From assembly GCF_013401995.1 (NCBI RefSeq), contig NZ_JACBJI010000006.1, positions 62,001 to 126,000 of the forward strand: a stretch of DNA of 64,000 bases, given 5' to 3'. Source of the DNA: Flavobacterium agri. Lineage in GTDB: Bacteria > Bacteroidota > Bacteroidia > Flavobacteriales > Flavobacteriaceae. The translations under genes and the position numbers were made by a program. The notes under the pieces were generated by a model. It was not told the origin of the DNA and searched no databases. It saw nothing but the letters and a program-made list of their open reading frames with translations. Positions within the stretch are counted from its first letter, which is position 1; every line of letters starts with the position of its first letter. Shown here piece by piece: positions 7,964 to 16,749 of this stretch.

Positions 7964-8240
7964 TCAGTGGTTTCCGTACGGTTCGCGGGCTTTCGGTCCG
8001 GTACTTTGTTGCTTCTTACCATTAGAAAGGTAATACCGTTCGGATTGGAATGGTTTCGGGAACGTTGCCCCCTATCGTGCCGCCGGTGCCTGCTCAGGAC
8101 GGCGACGCTTTTGAAGTGGATTGCCGGCGTGGTGAGGAAGCCTCGACTTATCCTGTTCAGTACGTGCATTTGCAGGCGCTGTTTTTTTTAGTACGTTTAC
8201 AATGAGGCCGATAACATCCCGGTCGAGCCATTGCCATGCG
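7964..8240 (-). pseudogene. Possible degraded small gene upstream of the cold-shock gene
   Basis: This stretch has no intact gene, but one leftward frame looks coding-like: WLDRDVIGLIVNVLKK near 8180-8225, then a basic, low-complexity region, an in-frame TAG at 8072-8074, and again coding-like YYLSNGKKQQ to a TGA at 7964. No convincing start codon is present and I do not recognise the family. It may be a decayed small protein gene or chance. Confidence 0.25.
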
Positions 8241-9149
8241 AAGTAAATTGCTTTTTATTGTGTTCTTCTACTCGCTTTCGGGATTTGCCCAGCAGCCTGC
8301 GGGTCGTACCGCGACGGATTTCCTGAAAAAGTTCGGATCGGATTTCATTGAACAAATACAAAAGGGAAAACCGGAATCGTTGCAGCCTTATTTTGCGGAC
8401 AGCCTGCGCCTGATGCCGGAATTCCAGAAGACGGTCATCGGAAAAAACCATGCGCTCAGTTATTACAAAGCGTTCCTGGAACGTTTCCGGATCAGCGATT
8501 ATCGCAGGGAAACGGTTGAAGTGCTCGACCTTGGGGAGCGCGTCGTGGAGTTAGGGACCTTTGACCTCGTCCTGACGTTTAAAAGCAGCGGAAAGACGTA
8601 TCCTGTAAAAGGCAAATACCAGGAGTTCTGGGAAAAGTCGCAAAACGGGAAACTCGCAATGGTCACCGCCGCCTGGACTACAGCCATAAAATTGCGATCG
8701 CCGACGAGCTGCGTTTCAGCACCGTGCCTGTTACGGACGTGGCGATGACCGCGCATCTTCCCATCAATAACAACATCCGATTCGAGCTCGCGGCACTCAA
8801 TCGCCTGCAGGAACGCACCATCAGCGAACACGACGCAACGCTTTGGACGCGGTTTTTTACCGACGATGCGAAATACATCTACAGCGGAAGCCCCATTGCC
8901 AGCGGAAGGAAAGAGATAGACGATTTCTTTGCGGAACACGTCAGGCATATCCCGGTTTTCGAGAAACTCGACATCCGTAACGACCGCGTCGATCATCTGG
9001 GAGACTACATCGTGGAGTATGCGAGCCACATCGCCATCGTACGCAGCGGGGATTTCTCGGGCGTTTTTACGGGAAAGAACGTCAATATCTGGCGCAGGGA
9101 GAAAGACGGATCACTGAAGATATTCCGCGAGATGGCGATGTATGATTGA
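8236..9149 (+). pseudogene. Secreted protein with two NTF2/SnoaL-like domains, frameshifted
   Basis: The start ATG 8236 gives a signal peptide (LLFIVFFYSLSGFAQQ) and a first NTF2/DUF4440-like domain ending in ...VTAAW. One base appears missing near 8677: TGG ACT A should read TGG AAC TAC. In the shifted frame the sequence continues NYSHKIAIADELRF and a second NTF2-like domain (SEHDATLWTRFFTDDAKYIY ... SLKIFREMAMYD) to the stop at 9149. Joined length is about 304 residues. The reading frame was clearly one gene; whether the break is real or a sequencing error is open. Confidence 0.75.
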
Positions 9150-9349
9150 TGTCCGGGTCCTGCACCTGTCGATAGTGTTCGGTGCGTATAAGGAAAAATC
9201 GGCAATGCGGAAATTTTTACGGCATTCCGTCATCGAGAGGTCGGTATAGTTGAGGAACACCCTTTGTCCCTGCGGTTGACGGTACAGATGGGGTCAAGCG
9301 TCCTGGTATTTCAAAAGAAAAAGAAGGAAAATAATTACCTAATATTTTT

Positions 9350-9372
9350 TACGTACGAAATAATTCGTATGT
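9350..9372 (+). promoter_or_regulatory. Inverted repeat, probable BlaI-type operator
   Basis: The run ACGTACGAAATAATTCGTATGT contains perfect TACGAA/TTCGTA arms around a short AT centre, 20-40 bases upstream of the BlaI-like regulator. BlaI/MecI repressors bind short dyads of this type (TACA/TGTA-centred) and repress their own operon. Confidence 0.55.
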
Positions 9373-9393
9373 TTGGACTGTCTAATATTTGAA

Positions 9394-9774
9394 ATGTCCG
9401 CGATGCAAGCAGAACCAACAAAATCCGAATTTGAAATTCTTCAGATCCTGTGGCAAAATGGACCGTCTACGGTACGTTTGGTAAACGACAAACTCAATGA
9501 GTCGCGCCCGGTGCAGTATACCACTACGCTGAAACTGATGCAGATCATGTTTGAAAAGGGATTGCTGATGGCAGACAAATCGAGCATGAAGCACATCTAC
9601 AAACCTAGCCTCGAGGAAGTGAAAACCAAAGGCGTACTGCTCGATAAATTCGTCGATTCGCTTTATGGGGGATCGAAGGCCAGTTTGATGATGCAGTTGT
9701 TGGGAGACAAGAAAGCCTCACCCGAAGAATTATCTGAAATCCGGAAATTATTGGACCAACTTGAAAACAAGTAA
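9394..9774 (+). CDS. BlaI/MecI/CopY-family transcriptional repressor
   Basis: A 126-residue penicillinase-repressor family protein. The winged helix covers residues about 8-75 (PTKSEFEILQILWQNGPSTV ... YTTTLKLMQIMFEKGLL) and the C-terminal dimerisation part includes KFVDSLYGGSKASLMMQLL. It should dimerise on the dyad just upstream and be cleaved on signal from the membrane peptidase encoded 17 bases downstream. Starts at 9394 or 9403 are both ATG; 9394 is taken. Confidence 0.9.
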   Translation: MSAMQAEPTKSEFEILQILWQNGPSTVRLVNDKLNESRPVQYTTTLKLMQIMFEKGLLMADKSSMKHIYKPSLEEVKTKGVLLDKFVDSLYGGSKASLMMQLLGDKKASPEELSEIRKLLDQLENK

Positions 9775-9791
9775 CGTTAAAGAAAACTCAC

Positions 9792-11057
9792 ATGACATTC
9801 CCCATTGAAAATTTGATGCACGCCGTTTCGTGGACGCTTGTACACTCGCTTTGGCAAGGGCTTCTACTTGCTGTCGGGGGTTGGGTGTTATTGGTTTTTA
9901 CCAAAAAATCATCAGCTAAAGTACGCTATGACTTGTTCTGTTCACTCCTTTGCCTTTTCGTTTTGGGAACCATTTTGACATTTGTCTGGCAAATGGGACT
10001 TTTGTCGGACGGGCAGGTCATCCCGATTTTATCCGAACCGACTTCGCAAACGCCAAACCCGTTTTCGGGACAAGTGTTTACGGCCGACATGCTCCAAACC
10101 ACCATCGGCTTCATAAACCGTAACGTCTTTTGGATCGCGGTCGTTTGGTTTGGTATTTTCTGCATCAAGTGCTTTGGGGTTTTCCGAGAATTCGGTGCCT
10201 TGCAAAGGCTTCGCCATTACCGCACGAATACTGTTCCGGAATACTGGAGCGACCGTTTGGAAGTTTTCAAAACCCAAATCGGAATCAAACAAACTATTCT
10301 TTTTTTGGAATCGGGACTGACGCTCGTTCCTTGCGTAATCGGGTTCTTGCGCCCCGTTATCCTTGTACCCATAGGGTTGCTTGCAAGCCTGCCGGAGGAT
10401 CAGGTGAACGCGATATTGCTGCACGAACTGGCACATATAAAACGAAGGGATTTTTTTATGAATCTGGTACAGACTTTTGTGGATACCCTATTCTTTTTTA
10501 ATCCTGCCGTATTTTGGCTCAGTTCGCTCATTCGGGAAGAACGGGAAAATTGCTGCGATGACCTGGCGTTGTCGGTCTCAGGAGACAGCCCTTCACTGGT
10601 CAGGGCTTTGCTGTCGGTGAGCGAGCGCCAGCAAGCCGGCGCACTGTATGCCGCTTTTATAGGACGCAAGACTTCGATACTCAAACGCGCCCAACGGATT
10701 TTAGGTGTCAGGACTTCGATGATCAGCACTTGGGAGAAAAGCATACTGACCGTTTCCATCCTTTGTTTTGCCATTGGCGTCGTCGCCTGCACGACTGATT
10801 CCGAACGCCCGGCTGAGCAGGCAGAAAAGGTGAAAAATCTGCCGGATGACTTCAAGGTGTACGATGCGACCTTCCGCCAAAACCTTATTTCCGAGGGAAT
10901 CATCAGGGATACGGTGGGACTGTCCTACCATTTGTCGGAAGAAGATTTCGTCGTGAACGGAAAAGCCCAATCTGCCGCCATGCATCATAAATTCAAATCC
11001 AAATTCCTTATCTACAAGAATATGACGGCGACCTGGTACAATTGGAAATTCGACTGA
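9792..11057 (+). CDS. BlaR1/MecR1-type M56 membrane metallopeptidase
   Basis: A 421-residue M56 peptidase with four predicted membrane segments, three before and one after a cytoplasmic zinc protease domain. The zinc motif is HELAHIKRRD near residue 210 and a downstream EREN(C)CDD segment supplies the third ligand. A last membrane segment (LTVSILCFAIGVVACTTD) precedes a short ~90-residue periplasmic tail that is too short for the beta-lactam-sensing domain of classical BlaR1, so the signal sensed is unclear. Forms an operon with the BlaI-like repressor. Confidence 0.9.
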   Translation: MTFPIENLMHAVSWTLVHSLWQGLLLAVGGWVLLVFTKKSSAKVRYDLFCSLLCLFVLGTILTFVWQMGLLSDGQVIPILSEPTSQTPNPFSGQVFTADMLQTTIGFINRNVFWIAVVWFGIFCIKCFGVFREFGALQRLRHYRTNTVPEYWSDRLEVFKTQIGIKQTILFLESGLTLVPCVIGFLRPVILVPIGLLASLPEDQVNAILLHELAHIKRRDFFMNLVQTFVDTLFFFNPAVFWLSSLIREERENCCDDLALSVSGDSPSLVRALLSVSERQQAGALYAAFIGRKTSILKRAQRILGVRTSMISTWEKSILTVSILCFAIGVVACTTDSERPAEQAEKVKNLPDDFKVYDATFRQNLISEGIIRDTVGLSYHLSEEDFVVNGKAQSAAMHHKFKSKFLIYKNMTATWYNWKFD

Positions 11058-11265
11058 TCCCAATCATGCGAACACAATAATTATTACTACTCATATTCAA
11101 TTTTGGTCATAGCCATGTGGCCGTTTCAATCATCAATCAATTATCATGAAAACACTTGCAAAGCTGGCCGTGACCATGTTGTCACGCGGGGCAAACCATG
11201 CCCAAAATCGCGATTTTCAAACGAACAGTTCGGTACAGCCGTCGCTGTCCAATCCTAGAATTCCC

Positions 11266-12657
11266 ATGAAAAAAATCATCTTCCTTTCGCTACTTGCTTT
11301 CCTTATGAAGGCGAATGCGCAAGATACCCGCGTACAAAAAATCGACAGCCTTTTTTCAGTATTGGCCGCTAAACAGGAATTCAACGGCAACGTACTCATT
11401 GCCGAAAAAGGTAACGTGATCTATAGAAAGAGTTTCGGGTTGCGCGACGAAGGCCAAAAATTGCCACTTACCGACAATTCGATATTTGAACTGGCATCGG
11501 TATCGAAGCAGTTCACGGCCATGGGAATCGTGCTGTTGGAGCAAAAAGGCAAATTGGAATATGACGACGCTTTGTCGAAATACATACCTGAACTGTTTTT
11601 TTACAAAGACGTTACGATACGGCAACTCCTGAACCATACAGGAGGCTTACCGGACTATATGCAACTGGTAGGGACTAAAGGCGACACTACGAAAATCAAT
11701 ACCAATAAGGACATCATCGCACTGTTTGCCAAAGAAAAGCCGCAAGCCCTCTTTACGCCGGGCAGTAAATTCGAGTACAGCAATACCGGGTATGCGTTGT
11801 TGGCTTCTGTCATCGAGAAAGCTTCAGGGAAAACGTATGCCGCCTTTTTGGCCGACAACATCTTCAAGCCCCTGAAAATGGAAAACACTTTCGTATACAA
11901 CCGCAGGCTCGCTCCGAGGAAAATTGCGGATTATGCCTATGGCTATGTTTACGATGCCAGCCAAAAAAAGGTGCTGCCGGACAACGATCCAAACAACAAT
12001 TATGTGGTATGTCTCGACGGAATCGTGGGTGACGGTGCGATAAATTCCACCACTACCGATCTGTTGAAATGGGACAGGGCGCTATACACTGAAAAGTTGG
12101 TTTCCAAAAAGTCGCTTCATTTGGTCTTTACTCCGCCCGTATTGCCAAACGACGAAAAGACGAGCTACGGCTTTGGCTGGATGATTGCCAAATTTGACGA
12201 CTATGGCAGGATTGCAAACCACAGTGGAGGATGGCCGGGCTATGTGACTTTCATTGAAAGACATACAGACAACGACAAAACCATCATTGTTTTGCAAAAC
12301 AACGAAAACGGGCTGTCTTTCCTGAATAACCTGCGCAGGCTGCTTTATGGAAAAGCACCGGTGGTCGTCAAGGATTCCCACACGGAAATCACGTTGACCG
12401 AAGCGCAACTGCAGCCTTTTGTAGGCGAATACGAACTCGAGGCCGGTTACAATATGGCCATTACTTTGGACAATGCCCAATTGTATTCCCAATTGCCGGG
12501 CCAGCAAAAATTCCCGATTTTCCCGGAGACTGAAAACGCTTTTTTCTTAAAAGTGGTAAAAGCCCAACTGGTTTTTGAAAAGGACGAGCAAGGCTCGGTA
12601 ACAGCCGCCACACTGAAACAAAACGGTAACGAACTCAAGATCAAAAAAATGAAATAA
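11266..12657 (+). CDS. Class C beta-lactamase/PBP-like serine hydrolase, exported
   Basis: A 463-residue secreted serine hydrolase. ATG 11266 was chosen because it starts a clean signal peptide (MKKIIFLSLLAFLMKANAQ). The catalytic SxxK is SVSK near residue 80, YxN is YSN in KFEYSNTGY, and the third motif is HSGG in ANHSGGWPGY. A ~120-residue C-terminal lipocalin-like DUF3471-type domain follows. Acts in the periplasm on peptidoglycan peptides or esters; relation to the BlaI/BlaR1-type pair 200 bases upstream is suggestive. The same frame is open upstream from ATG 11146, where a second leader-like peptide occurs. Confidence 0.85.
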   Translation: MKKIIFLSLLAFLMKANAQDTRVQKIDSLFSVLAAKQEFNGNVLIAEKGNVIYRKSFGLRDEGQKLPLTDNSIFELASVSKQFTAMGIVLLEQKGKLEYDDALSKYIPELFFYKDVTIRQLLNHTGGLPDYMQLVGTKGDTTKINTNKDIIALFAKEKPQALFTPGSKFEYSNTGYALLASVIEKASGKTYAAFLADNIFKPLKMENTFVYNRRLAPRKIADYAYGYVYDASQKKVLPDNDPNNNYVVCLDGIVGDGAINSTTTDLLKWDRALYTEKLVSKKSLHLVFTPPVLPNDEKTSYGFGWMIAKFDDYGRIANHSGGWPGYVTFIERHTDNDKTIIVLQNNENGLSFLNNLRRLLYGKAPVVVKDSHTEITLTEAQLQPFVGEYELEAGYNMAITLDNAQLYSQLPGQQKFPIFPETENAFFLKVVKAQLVFEKDEQGSVTAATLKQNGNELKIKKMK

Positions 12658-12958
12658 CATGTTATTGCGCTGCTTTCTTCTTTTTTAAGATAACGATACT
12701 GGTTTTTCTGGGTTAAATGGTGCTCCGGAAAAGTTCCAGGGTTGGCCCATTAACGCTTAAAAAAGTTTTGTACGAAGGCCTTGGGGATAAGGGCAAAGAA
12801 CGAATGTAAAACAGGGAGCGTAATGGTTCTTTGAGAAAGGCAATACCGCATCGTTCGTGCAGAGACGGGACTTGTTTTAGATCAACATCATCCAAAGGTA
12901 GTAACCGGATAAGAAACCGAAGTGATACCGATTAAAAGGTCAATCGGGAACAGGATGT
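12658..12958. other. Gene-poor 300-bp stretch with AraC-site-like repeats
   Basis: No convincing gene lies here. At 12902-12910 there is TAACCGGAT, identical to a half-site in front of the SDR gene at 17508, followed by two related CCG-centred copies at 12915 and 12926. It follows an AraC gene in the position where the paralogous AraC gene has its target promoter, so the target gene may have been lost. Confidence 0.4.
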
Positions 12959-13867
12959 TCAAATGAATGACTGGCGGAATTCCAACGGTGTGGTGCCCGT
13001 CTTTGTCCTGAACAGCTTGCTGAAGGATTGCAGGTGCTCGAAACCCAGTCCGTACGCGATCTCGCTGATCGAAAGATTGGTCGTAGACAGTTTTTCCTTT
13101 GCCTTTTCAATCAGTTTTTCGTGTATGTGATATTGGGTACTTTGCCCGGTAAGGGTCTTGAGCAAACTCCTTAAATATCCGGGCGACACATTAAGCTCAT
13201 CGGAAACGTACTGTACGGTAGGAAGGCCTCTCGTTATGAGATCGTCGTCTTTGAAATAGTCTGAAAGCAGCTTTTCCAACCGGTCGAGCACCTGGTGATT
13301 GGTTACTTTCCGGGTCAGGAACTGTCGTCCGTAAAACCGTTCGGCATAGTTCAACAGGGTTTCGATATGGGATATGATGATGTCCTGGCTGAATTTGTCG
13401 AGGTTCGACCGGTATTCGTTGCGGATGTTCTTTGCGATTCCGTTGATCAGCGTTTGCTCGTGATCGGAAAGAAACAACGCTTCGTTGGCGGCATAATCGA
13501 AGTATTCGTACTGCTTGATCTTTTTGGCCAGCGGCGTATTCCAGAGGAAATCGGGATGGATGAACAACATCCAGCCTTCGAGGTTGGACGGCACGCCGTT
13601 TTCTTCGCCGCGCAGGACCTGGCCTGGTGCCATAAACGCCATGAAGCCTTCGTCGAAGTCATATTTCTGCTGGCCGTAGAGCAGGTTGTCGCATCCCCGC
13701 TTCAGGGAAATGACATAGAGGTCGAACACCACGGCCTTGATTTCGGGATCGTCCTGCAAGCCTTTCAGGTCAATTATGCTGACCAGCGGATGGGACGGCT
13801 TGGGTAGCCCCATCAGACGGTGTATTTCGGTAATGGATCTGATACGGTACGGCATTGGGTTTCCCAT
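12959..13867 (-). CDS. AraC-family transcriptional regulator (paralogue 1)
   Basis: A 302-residue regulator. Residues about 20-120 form a cupin-like effector domain (QQKYDFDEGFMAFMAPGQV); the C-terminal ~100 residues form the double helix-turn-helix, including LNVSPGYLRSLLKTLTGQST and SISEIAYGLGFEHLQSFSKLF, ending TPLEFRQSF. It is the last gene of a leftward group with a DoxX-like protein. It is clearly paralogous to the regulator at 15805. Effector and targets are unknown; a candidate site lies just downstream. Confidence 0.92.
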   Translation of the reverse strand: MGNPMPYRIRSITEIHRLMGLPKPSHPLVSIIDLKGLQDDPEIKAVVFDLYVISLKRGCDNLLYGQQKYDFDEGFMAFMAPGQVLRGEENGVPSNLEGWMLFIHPDFLWNTPLAKKIKQYEYFDYAANEALFLSDHEQTLINGIAKNIRNEYRSNLDKFSQDIIISHIETLLNYAERFYGRQFLTRKVTNHQVLDRLEKLLSDYFKDDDLITRGLPTVQYVSDELNVSPGYLRSLLKTLTGQSTQYHIHEKLIEKAKEKLSTTNLSISEIAYGLGFEHLQSFSKLFRTKTGTTPLEFRQSFI

Positions 13868-13876
13868 AGTATAAAA

Positions 13877-14233
13877 TTATGGATTTTTGAAGGGATATCT
13901 GAGCCAGATCATAACCAAAGGCAATATCAAGAAAGGAATTTCGATCAGGGCCATTTTATGATTGCCTGCCTTGAGCGCCAGTGCCATGATGAGCAGGATC
14001 GATACCGCGTTCAGGACATTTCCCAAAAAGTACGTTTTGGGGACCGGCAGCAACACGCCGATCGCGATGGCCAGGATGCCGAAAAAGGGAACGACGGATT
14101 CGCTTATGCCCAATTCCGACATCATCTTGACCGAAGCGGGGTTGCTCTTGTAGTGGAAGGTGTCCCAACCGTGCTTGAAGCTCAGCACTGCCGAAACGAT
14201 CAGCAGCACCAACGAGACTATGTTCTTTATCAT
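13877..14233 (-). CDS. DoxX-like four-helix membrane protein
   Basis: A 118-residue inner-membrane protein with four hydrophobic segments: IVSLVLLIVSAVLSF, VVPFFGILAIAIGVLLPVP, AVSILLIMALAL and IEIPFLILPLVMIWL. The layout and the GxL-P pattern fit the DoxX/DoxX-like family. Function is not established. Start ATG 14233 overlaps the stop of the small upstream gene by four bases (ATGA), and the AraC gene starts 10 bases after its stop, so the three are co-transcribed. Confidence 0.75.
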   Translation of the reverse strand: MIKNIVSLVLLIVSAVLSFKHGWDTFHYKSNPASVKMMSELGISESVVPFFGILAIAIGVLLPVPKTYFLGNVLNAVSILLIMALALKAGNHKMALIEIPFLILPLVMIWLRYPFKNP

Positions 14234-14433
14234 TTGAGGATATAAGTATTGAAAACATAACTTCCGAGCAAGGCGATGGGCACGCCTATCGCGGCGCTCG
14301 TCAGGGCTGTGCGGGCTTTGTTCGGGTAACGCTTCCTGTGCTTCACATACAGGAAGAAGCCGACCGGAGGGAGCATATTCGAAAATAGGAACCAAAACCT
14401 TGAGAGTTTGTCTTCGTTGTTATCGCTTGCCAT
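14230..14433 (-). CDS. Small two-helix membrane protein of unknown function
   Basis: A 67-residue protein with a polar N-terminus (MASDNNEDKLSRF), a hydrophobic segment WFLFSNMLPPVGFFLYV, a basic loop KHRKRYPNKAR and a second segment IGVPIALLGSYVFNTYI. Both ends are probably cytoplasmic by the positive-inside rule. Overlaps the DoxX-like gene by four bases. I do not recognise a named family. Confidence 0.7.
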   Translation of the reverse strand: MASDNNEDKLSRFWFLFSNMLPPVGFFLYVKHRKRYPNKARTALTSAAIGVPIALLGSYVFNTYILK

Positions 14434-14449
14434 TTCTTCTGTGTTTTTG

Positions 14450-14899
14450 TTATGGAATCCTTTTGAACTTCATCGTTTTTCCGATCAGCGCAATGCCGAG
14501 GTATCCGCGGAATTCCAGTTCATCCGCGCTTTTGAGCTTGGCGTTCAGGCTGTAGGTGCTTCCGTTGTCGGGATTGTAGAGCTCGCCGTCGATATATTCG
14601 CCATCCTCGTACCTGAGGTTGGTGACGTTTATGATGTTCTTCCTTGAGCGGGAGCGCAGTTTGCGGTTGGGGTTCCTGCCGTCTTTCTTCGGGGTTTTAC
14701 CATCGGCCTCGAACATTGTGGACGCCCACAGCAGTTTCCCGAAATATTCCCCGCCCGATTTGAATATCTCGAACCGGAGTCCCACCTCTCCCTTTGTTGT
14801 ACTTTCCCATATCCCGATGATCTTATCTGCCGGAAGCTGTTGTGCGAATGAGGCGACGGACGCCAGCAGCGTTGTTGCCAAAAGTGTTTGGAATCTCAT
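14450..14899 (-). CDS. DUF2147 family exported protein
   Basis: A 149-residue protein with a signal peptide (LLATTLLASVASFAQQ). The mature part is a DUF2147 barrel: KIIGIWESTTKGE at its start, KSGGEYFGKLLW, an NLRYEDGEYIDGELYNPDNG segment and a final RGYLGIALIGKTMKFKR. The fold resembles lipocalins; no reaction is known. Its start overlaps the end of the SDR gene by four bases, so it is probably part of that gene's operon. Confidence 0.9.
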   Translation of the reverse strand: MRFQTLLATTLLASVASFAQQLPADKIIGIWESTTKGEVGLRFEIFKSGGEYFGKLLWASTMFEADGKTPKKDGRNPNRKLRSRSRKNIINVTNLRYEDGEYIDGELYNPDNGSTYSLNAKLKSADELEFRGYLGIALIGKTMKFKRIP

Positions 14900-15684
14900 T
14901 TTTTATGTGAATTAAGTTGCCTGAATTTCTCGAACTCCCGATGTCCTAAATTCCGTTCGATGAAATTCGGGGCGATGCGGCTCATGAATTTAACGATGCC
15001 CGAAAGCCCCGGCGTTATCTCCGGTTTGTCTTTCCGGATCCCTTTAATGATTTCACCGACCGCCTTGGCTACGTCCATCATCTGGCCGGGGTTGGGTCGG
15101 AGTACCCAATCTTTCTGGAGGTTGGTATTGACGCCGGGCGGTATGACCTCGATCACCTTTACGTGGGTCTTGTCGAGCTGCAGCCGCAACGCTTTTGTAT
15201 AGGCGTGCACCGCGGCTTTGGACGCGCTGTATATTGGGGCGGACGAATACGCCATGAACGCGATGGCCGACGATACGTTGATGATCGCAGCAGACTCTTT
15301 TCGCATGAGGTGCGGCAGGAACTGGTGTACCATCCGGATGGTGCCGGACAGGTTGGTGTCGATTTCGCGGACGACGTTTTGTAGGTCGAGGGACGTGTCC
15401 TGCAAGTCGATCAGCCGCATGAGGCCCGCGTTGTTGATGATGATGTTGAGCCCGGGAAACTGTTTCGTCACCTCGTCGTACAACTTTTGGATGTCGTCGG
15501 GCTGGCTGACGTCGCTCCGGAACGGGTGGACATTTGGAAATTGCCGCTGTGTATCGTAAAGGGCTTCGAGGCTGCGCCCCGTGACGATGATGTTGGTGCC
15601 CTGATCGGTAAGCTGTCTCACCAACTCGAGGCCTATACCGCTTGTTCCGCCGGTGATGAGCACCGTGCTGTTTTTCAAATCCAT
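14896..15684 (-). CDS. SDR family oxidoreductase (DltE-like)
   Basis: A 262-residue classical SDR. Cofactor loop GGTSGIG at residues 11-17, NNAG at about 89-92, catalytic Ser in INVSSAIAF and YSASK as the Tyr/Lys pair. The C-terminal region with ERNLGHREFEKFRQL is typical of DltE-like SDRs. ATG 15684 was chosen because the longer frame lacks SDR homology. Two TAGCCGAAA repeats 21 bp apart lie 52-81 bases upstream, between this gene and the AraC gene, so the AraC protein probably controls it. Confidence 0.92.
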   Translation of the reverse strand: MDLKNSTVLITGGTSGIGLELVRQLTDQGTNIIVTGRSLEALYDTQRQFPNVHPFRSDVSQPDDIQKLYDEVTKQFPGLNIIINNAGLMRLIDLQDTSLDLQNVVREIDTNLSGTIRMVHQFLPHLMRKESAAIINVSSAIAFMAYSSAPIYSASKAAVHAYTKALRLQLDKTHVKVIEVIPPGVNTNLQKDWVLRPNPGQMMDVAKAVGEIIKGIRKDKPEITPGLSGIVKFMSRIAPNFIERNLGHREFEKFRQLNSHKK

Positions 15685-15735
15685 TTTCTGTCGTTTATAT
15701 CGATACAAAGTTGCACCGACAATAAAAAACAGATT

Positions 15736-15765
15736 TAGCCGAAACGCACTTCGATGTAGCCGAAA
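15736..15765 (+). promoter_or_regulatory. 21-bp-spaced direct repeat, probable AraC site of the SDR promoter
   Basis: TAGCCGAAA occurs at 15736-15744 and again at 15757-15765, exactly 21 bases apart, two turns of DNA. This is the geometry of AraC-family activator sites. It sits between the SDR start (15684) and the AraC gene end (15805). Confidence 0.6.
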
Positions 15766-15804
15766 GTGTATGTGTGTACTCACGGCCTGGTTTGAAAGAT
15801 GTGT

Positions 15805-16722
15805 TTAGTTAAACGATTGCCTGAATTCCAAAGGGGAAAGACTTGTTTTTGATTTAAAGAGACGGCTGAAGGATTGGGAATGATCAAAGCCCAGTTCGTA
15901 GGCGATTTCACTGACGGACAAATCAGTACTACTAAGCTTTTCTTTCGCTTTTTCGATAACGCGGCTTTGGATGTGCTGTTGGGCATTCTGGCCGGTAAGG
16001 CTGCGCAGCATGTCGCTCAGGTAGCCCGGTGACAGGTGCAGATTGTCTGCAAGAAACCGGACGGTGGGAATTCCTTTGAGCAATGTCTTTTCGTCGTTGA
16101 AATAGTCGTCGAGTATGCTTTCGAACTGCTGCAGCAACGTGGTGTTCAACGCCTTTCTTGTCAGGAACTGGCGCTTGTAGAAGCGGTTGCTGTAATTGAG
16201 CAGGGATTCGACTTGGGAAATGATTACGTCCTGACTGAAGTCGTCGAGCTTGCCGTGCAATTCTTCCGCTATATTCCTGAAAAGAGGCAGGACCGTTTCT
16301 TTCTCTTTGTCGGACAGGTGCAGCGCCTCGTTCGCGTCATAGGAAAAGAAACCATACTGCCGAATCCTTCGTGCCAGCGGATAACCTAACAGAAAATCGG
16401 GATGGATGATGAGCGTGTAGCCGGAATGTTGTTCGTTGGCGATGCCACGCGAAGTGACTTGGTTGGGTGCGACGAAAAACAGCCCACCCTGGTCGAATCG
16501 GTACTGGTGCTGCCCGTATCTCAGTTCGCCGGTGAGTTCTTTCTTATATGAAATCTTATAGAAGTCGGACGTATGCGATTCGGGTAGGTGAATATCGTCG
16601 AAGGCCTTAGCCGACGTATCGATCAGGGTGACCAAAGGATGCAGCGGACCCGGCAGCCCAAGCATCCTGTGCAGTTCGGGCAATGAAGAGTATCGAAACA
16701 ATCTACCGTCTTTTTTTTCCAT
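15805..16722 (-). CDS. AraC-family transcriptional regulator (paralogue 2)
   Basis: A 305-residue paralogue of the regulator at 12959, with the same architecture: an N-terminal cupin-like domain (GQHQYRFDQGGLFFVAPNQV) and a C-terminal AraC DNA-binding domain (LHLSPGYLSDMLRSLTGQNA, SVSEIAYELGFDHSQSFSRLF, SPLEFRQSF). It sits between two SDR genes in the same orientation, each with a 21-bp-spaced direct repeat in its promoter. Likely an activator of one or both; the effector is unknown. Confidence 0.92.
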   Translation of the reverse strand: MEKKDGRLFRYSSLPELHRMLGLPGPLHPLVTLIDTSAKAFDDIHLPESHTSDFYKISYKKELTGELRYGQHQYRFDQGGLFFVAPNQVTSRGIANEQHSGYTLIIHPDFLLGYPLARRIRQYGFFSYDANEALHLSDKEKETVLPLFRNIAEELHGKLDDFSQDVIISQVESLLNYSNRFYKRQFLTRKALNTTLLQQFESILDDYFNDEKTLLKGIPTVRFLADNLHLSPGYLSDMLRSLTGQNAQQHIQSRVIEKAKEKLSSTDLSVSEIAYELGFDHSQSFSRLFKSKTSLSPLEFRQSFN

Positions 16723-16749
16723 GCCTCAATTTATGAAAATCAGACCTGC

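Noticed and set aside
7622..8191. Rightward 189-codon open frame starting inside the cold-shock terminator
   Set aside because: It overlaps the cold-shock gene and its terminator on the other strand, has no recognised domain and no ribosome-binding site; it is an antisense open frame.
9150..9320. Leftward frame reading LYRQPQGQRVFLNY after the NTF2 gene
   Set aside because: It looks somewhat coding but has an in-frame stop, no start and no family match; too weak to list as a gene.
12713..12895. Leftward 60-codon frame after AraC paralogue 1
   Set aside because: No recognisable domain, no good start and its position is better explained by a lost target gene.
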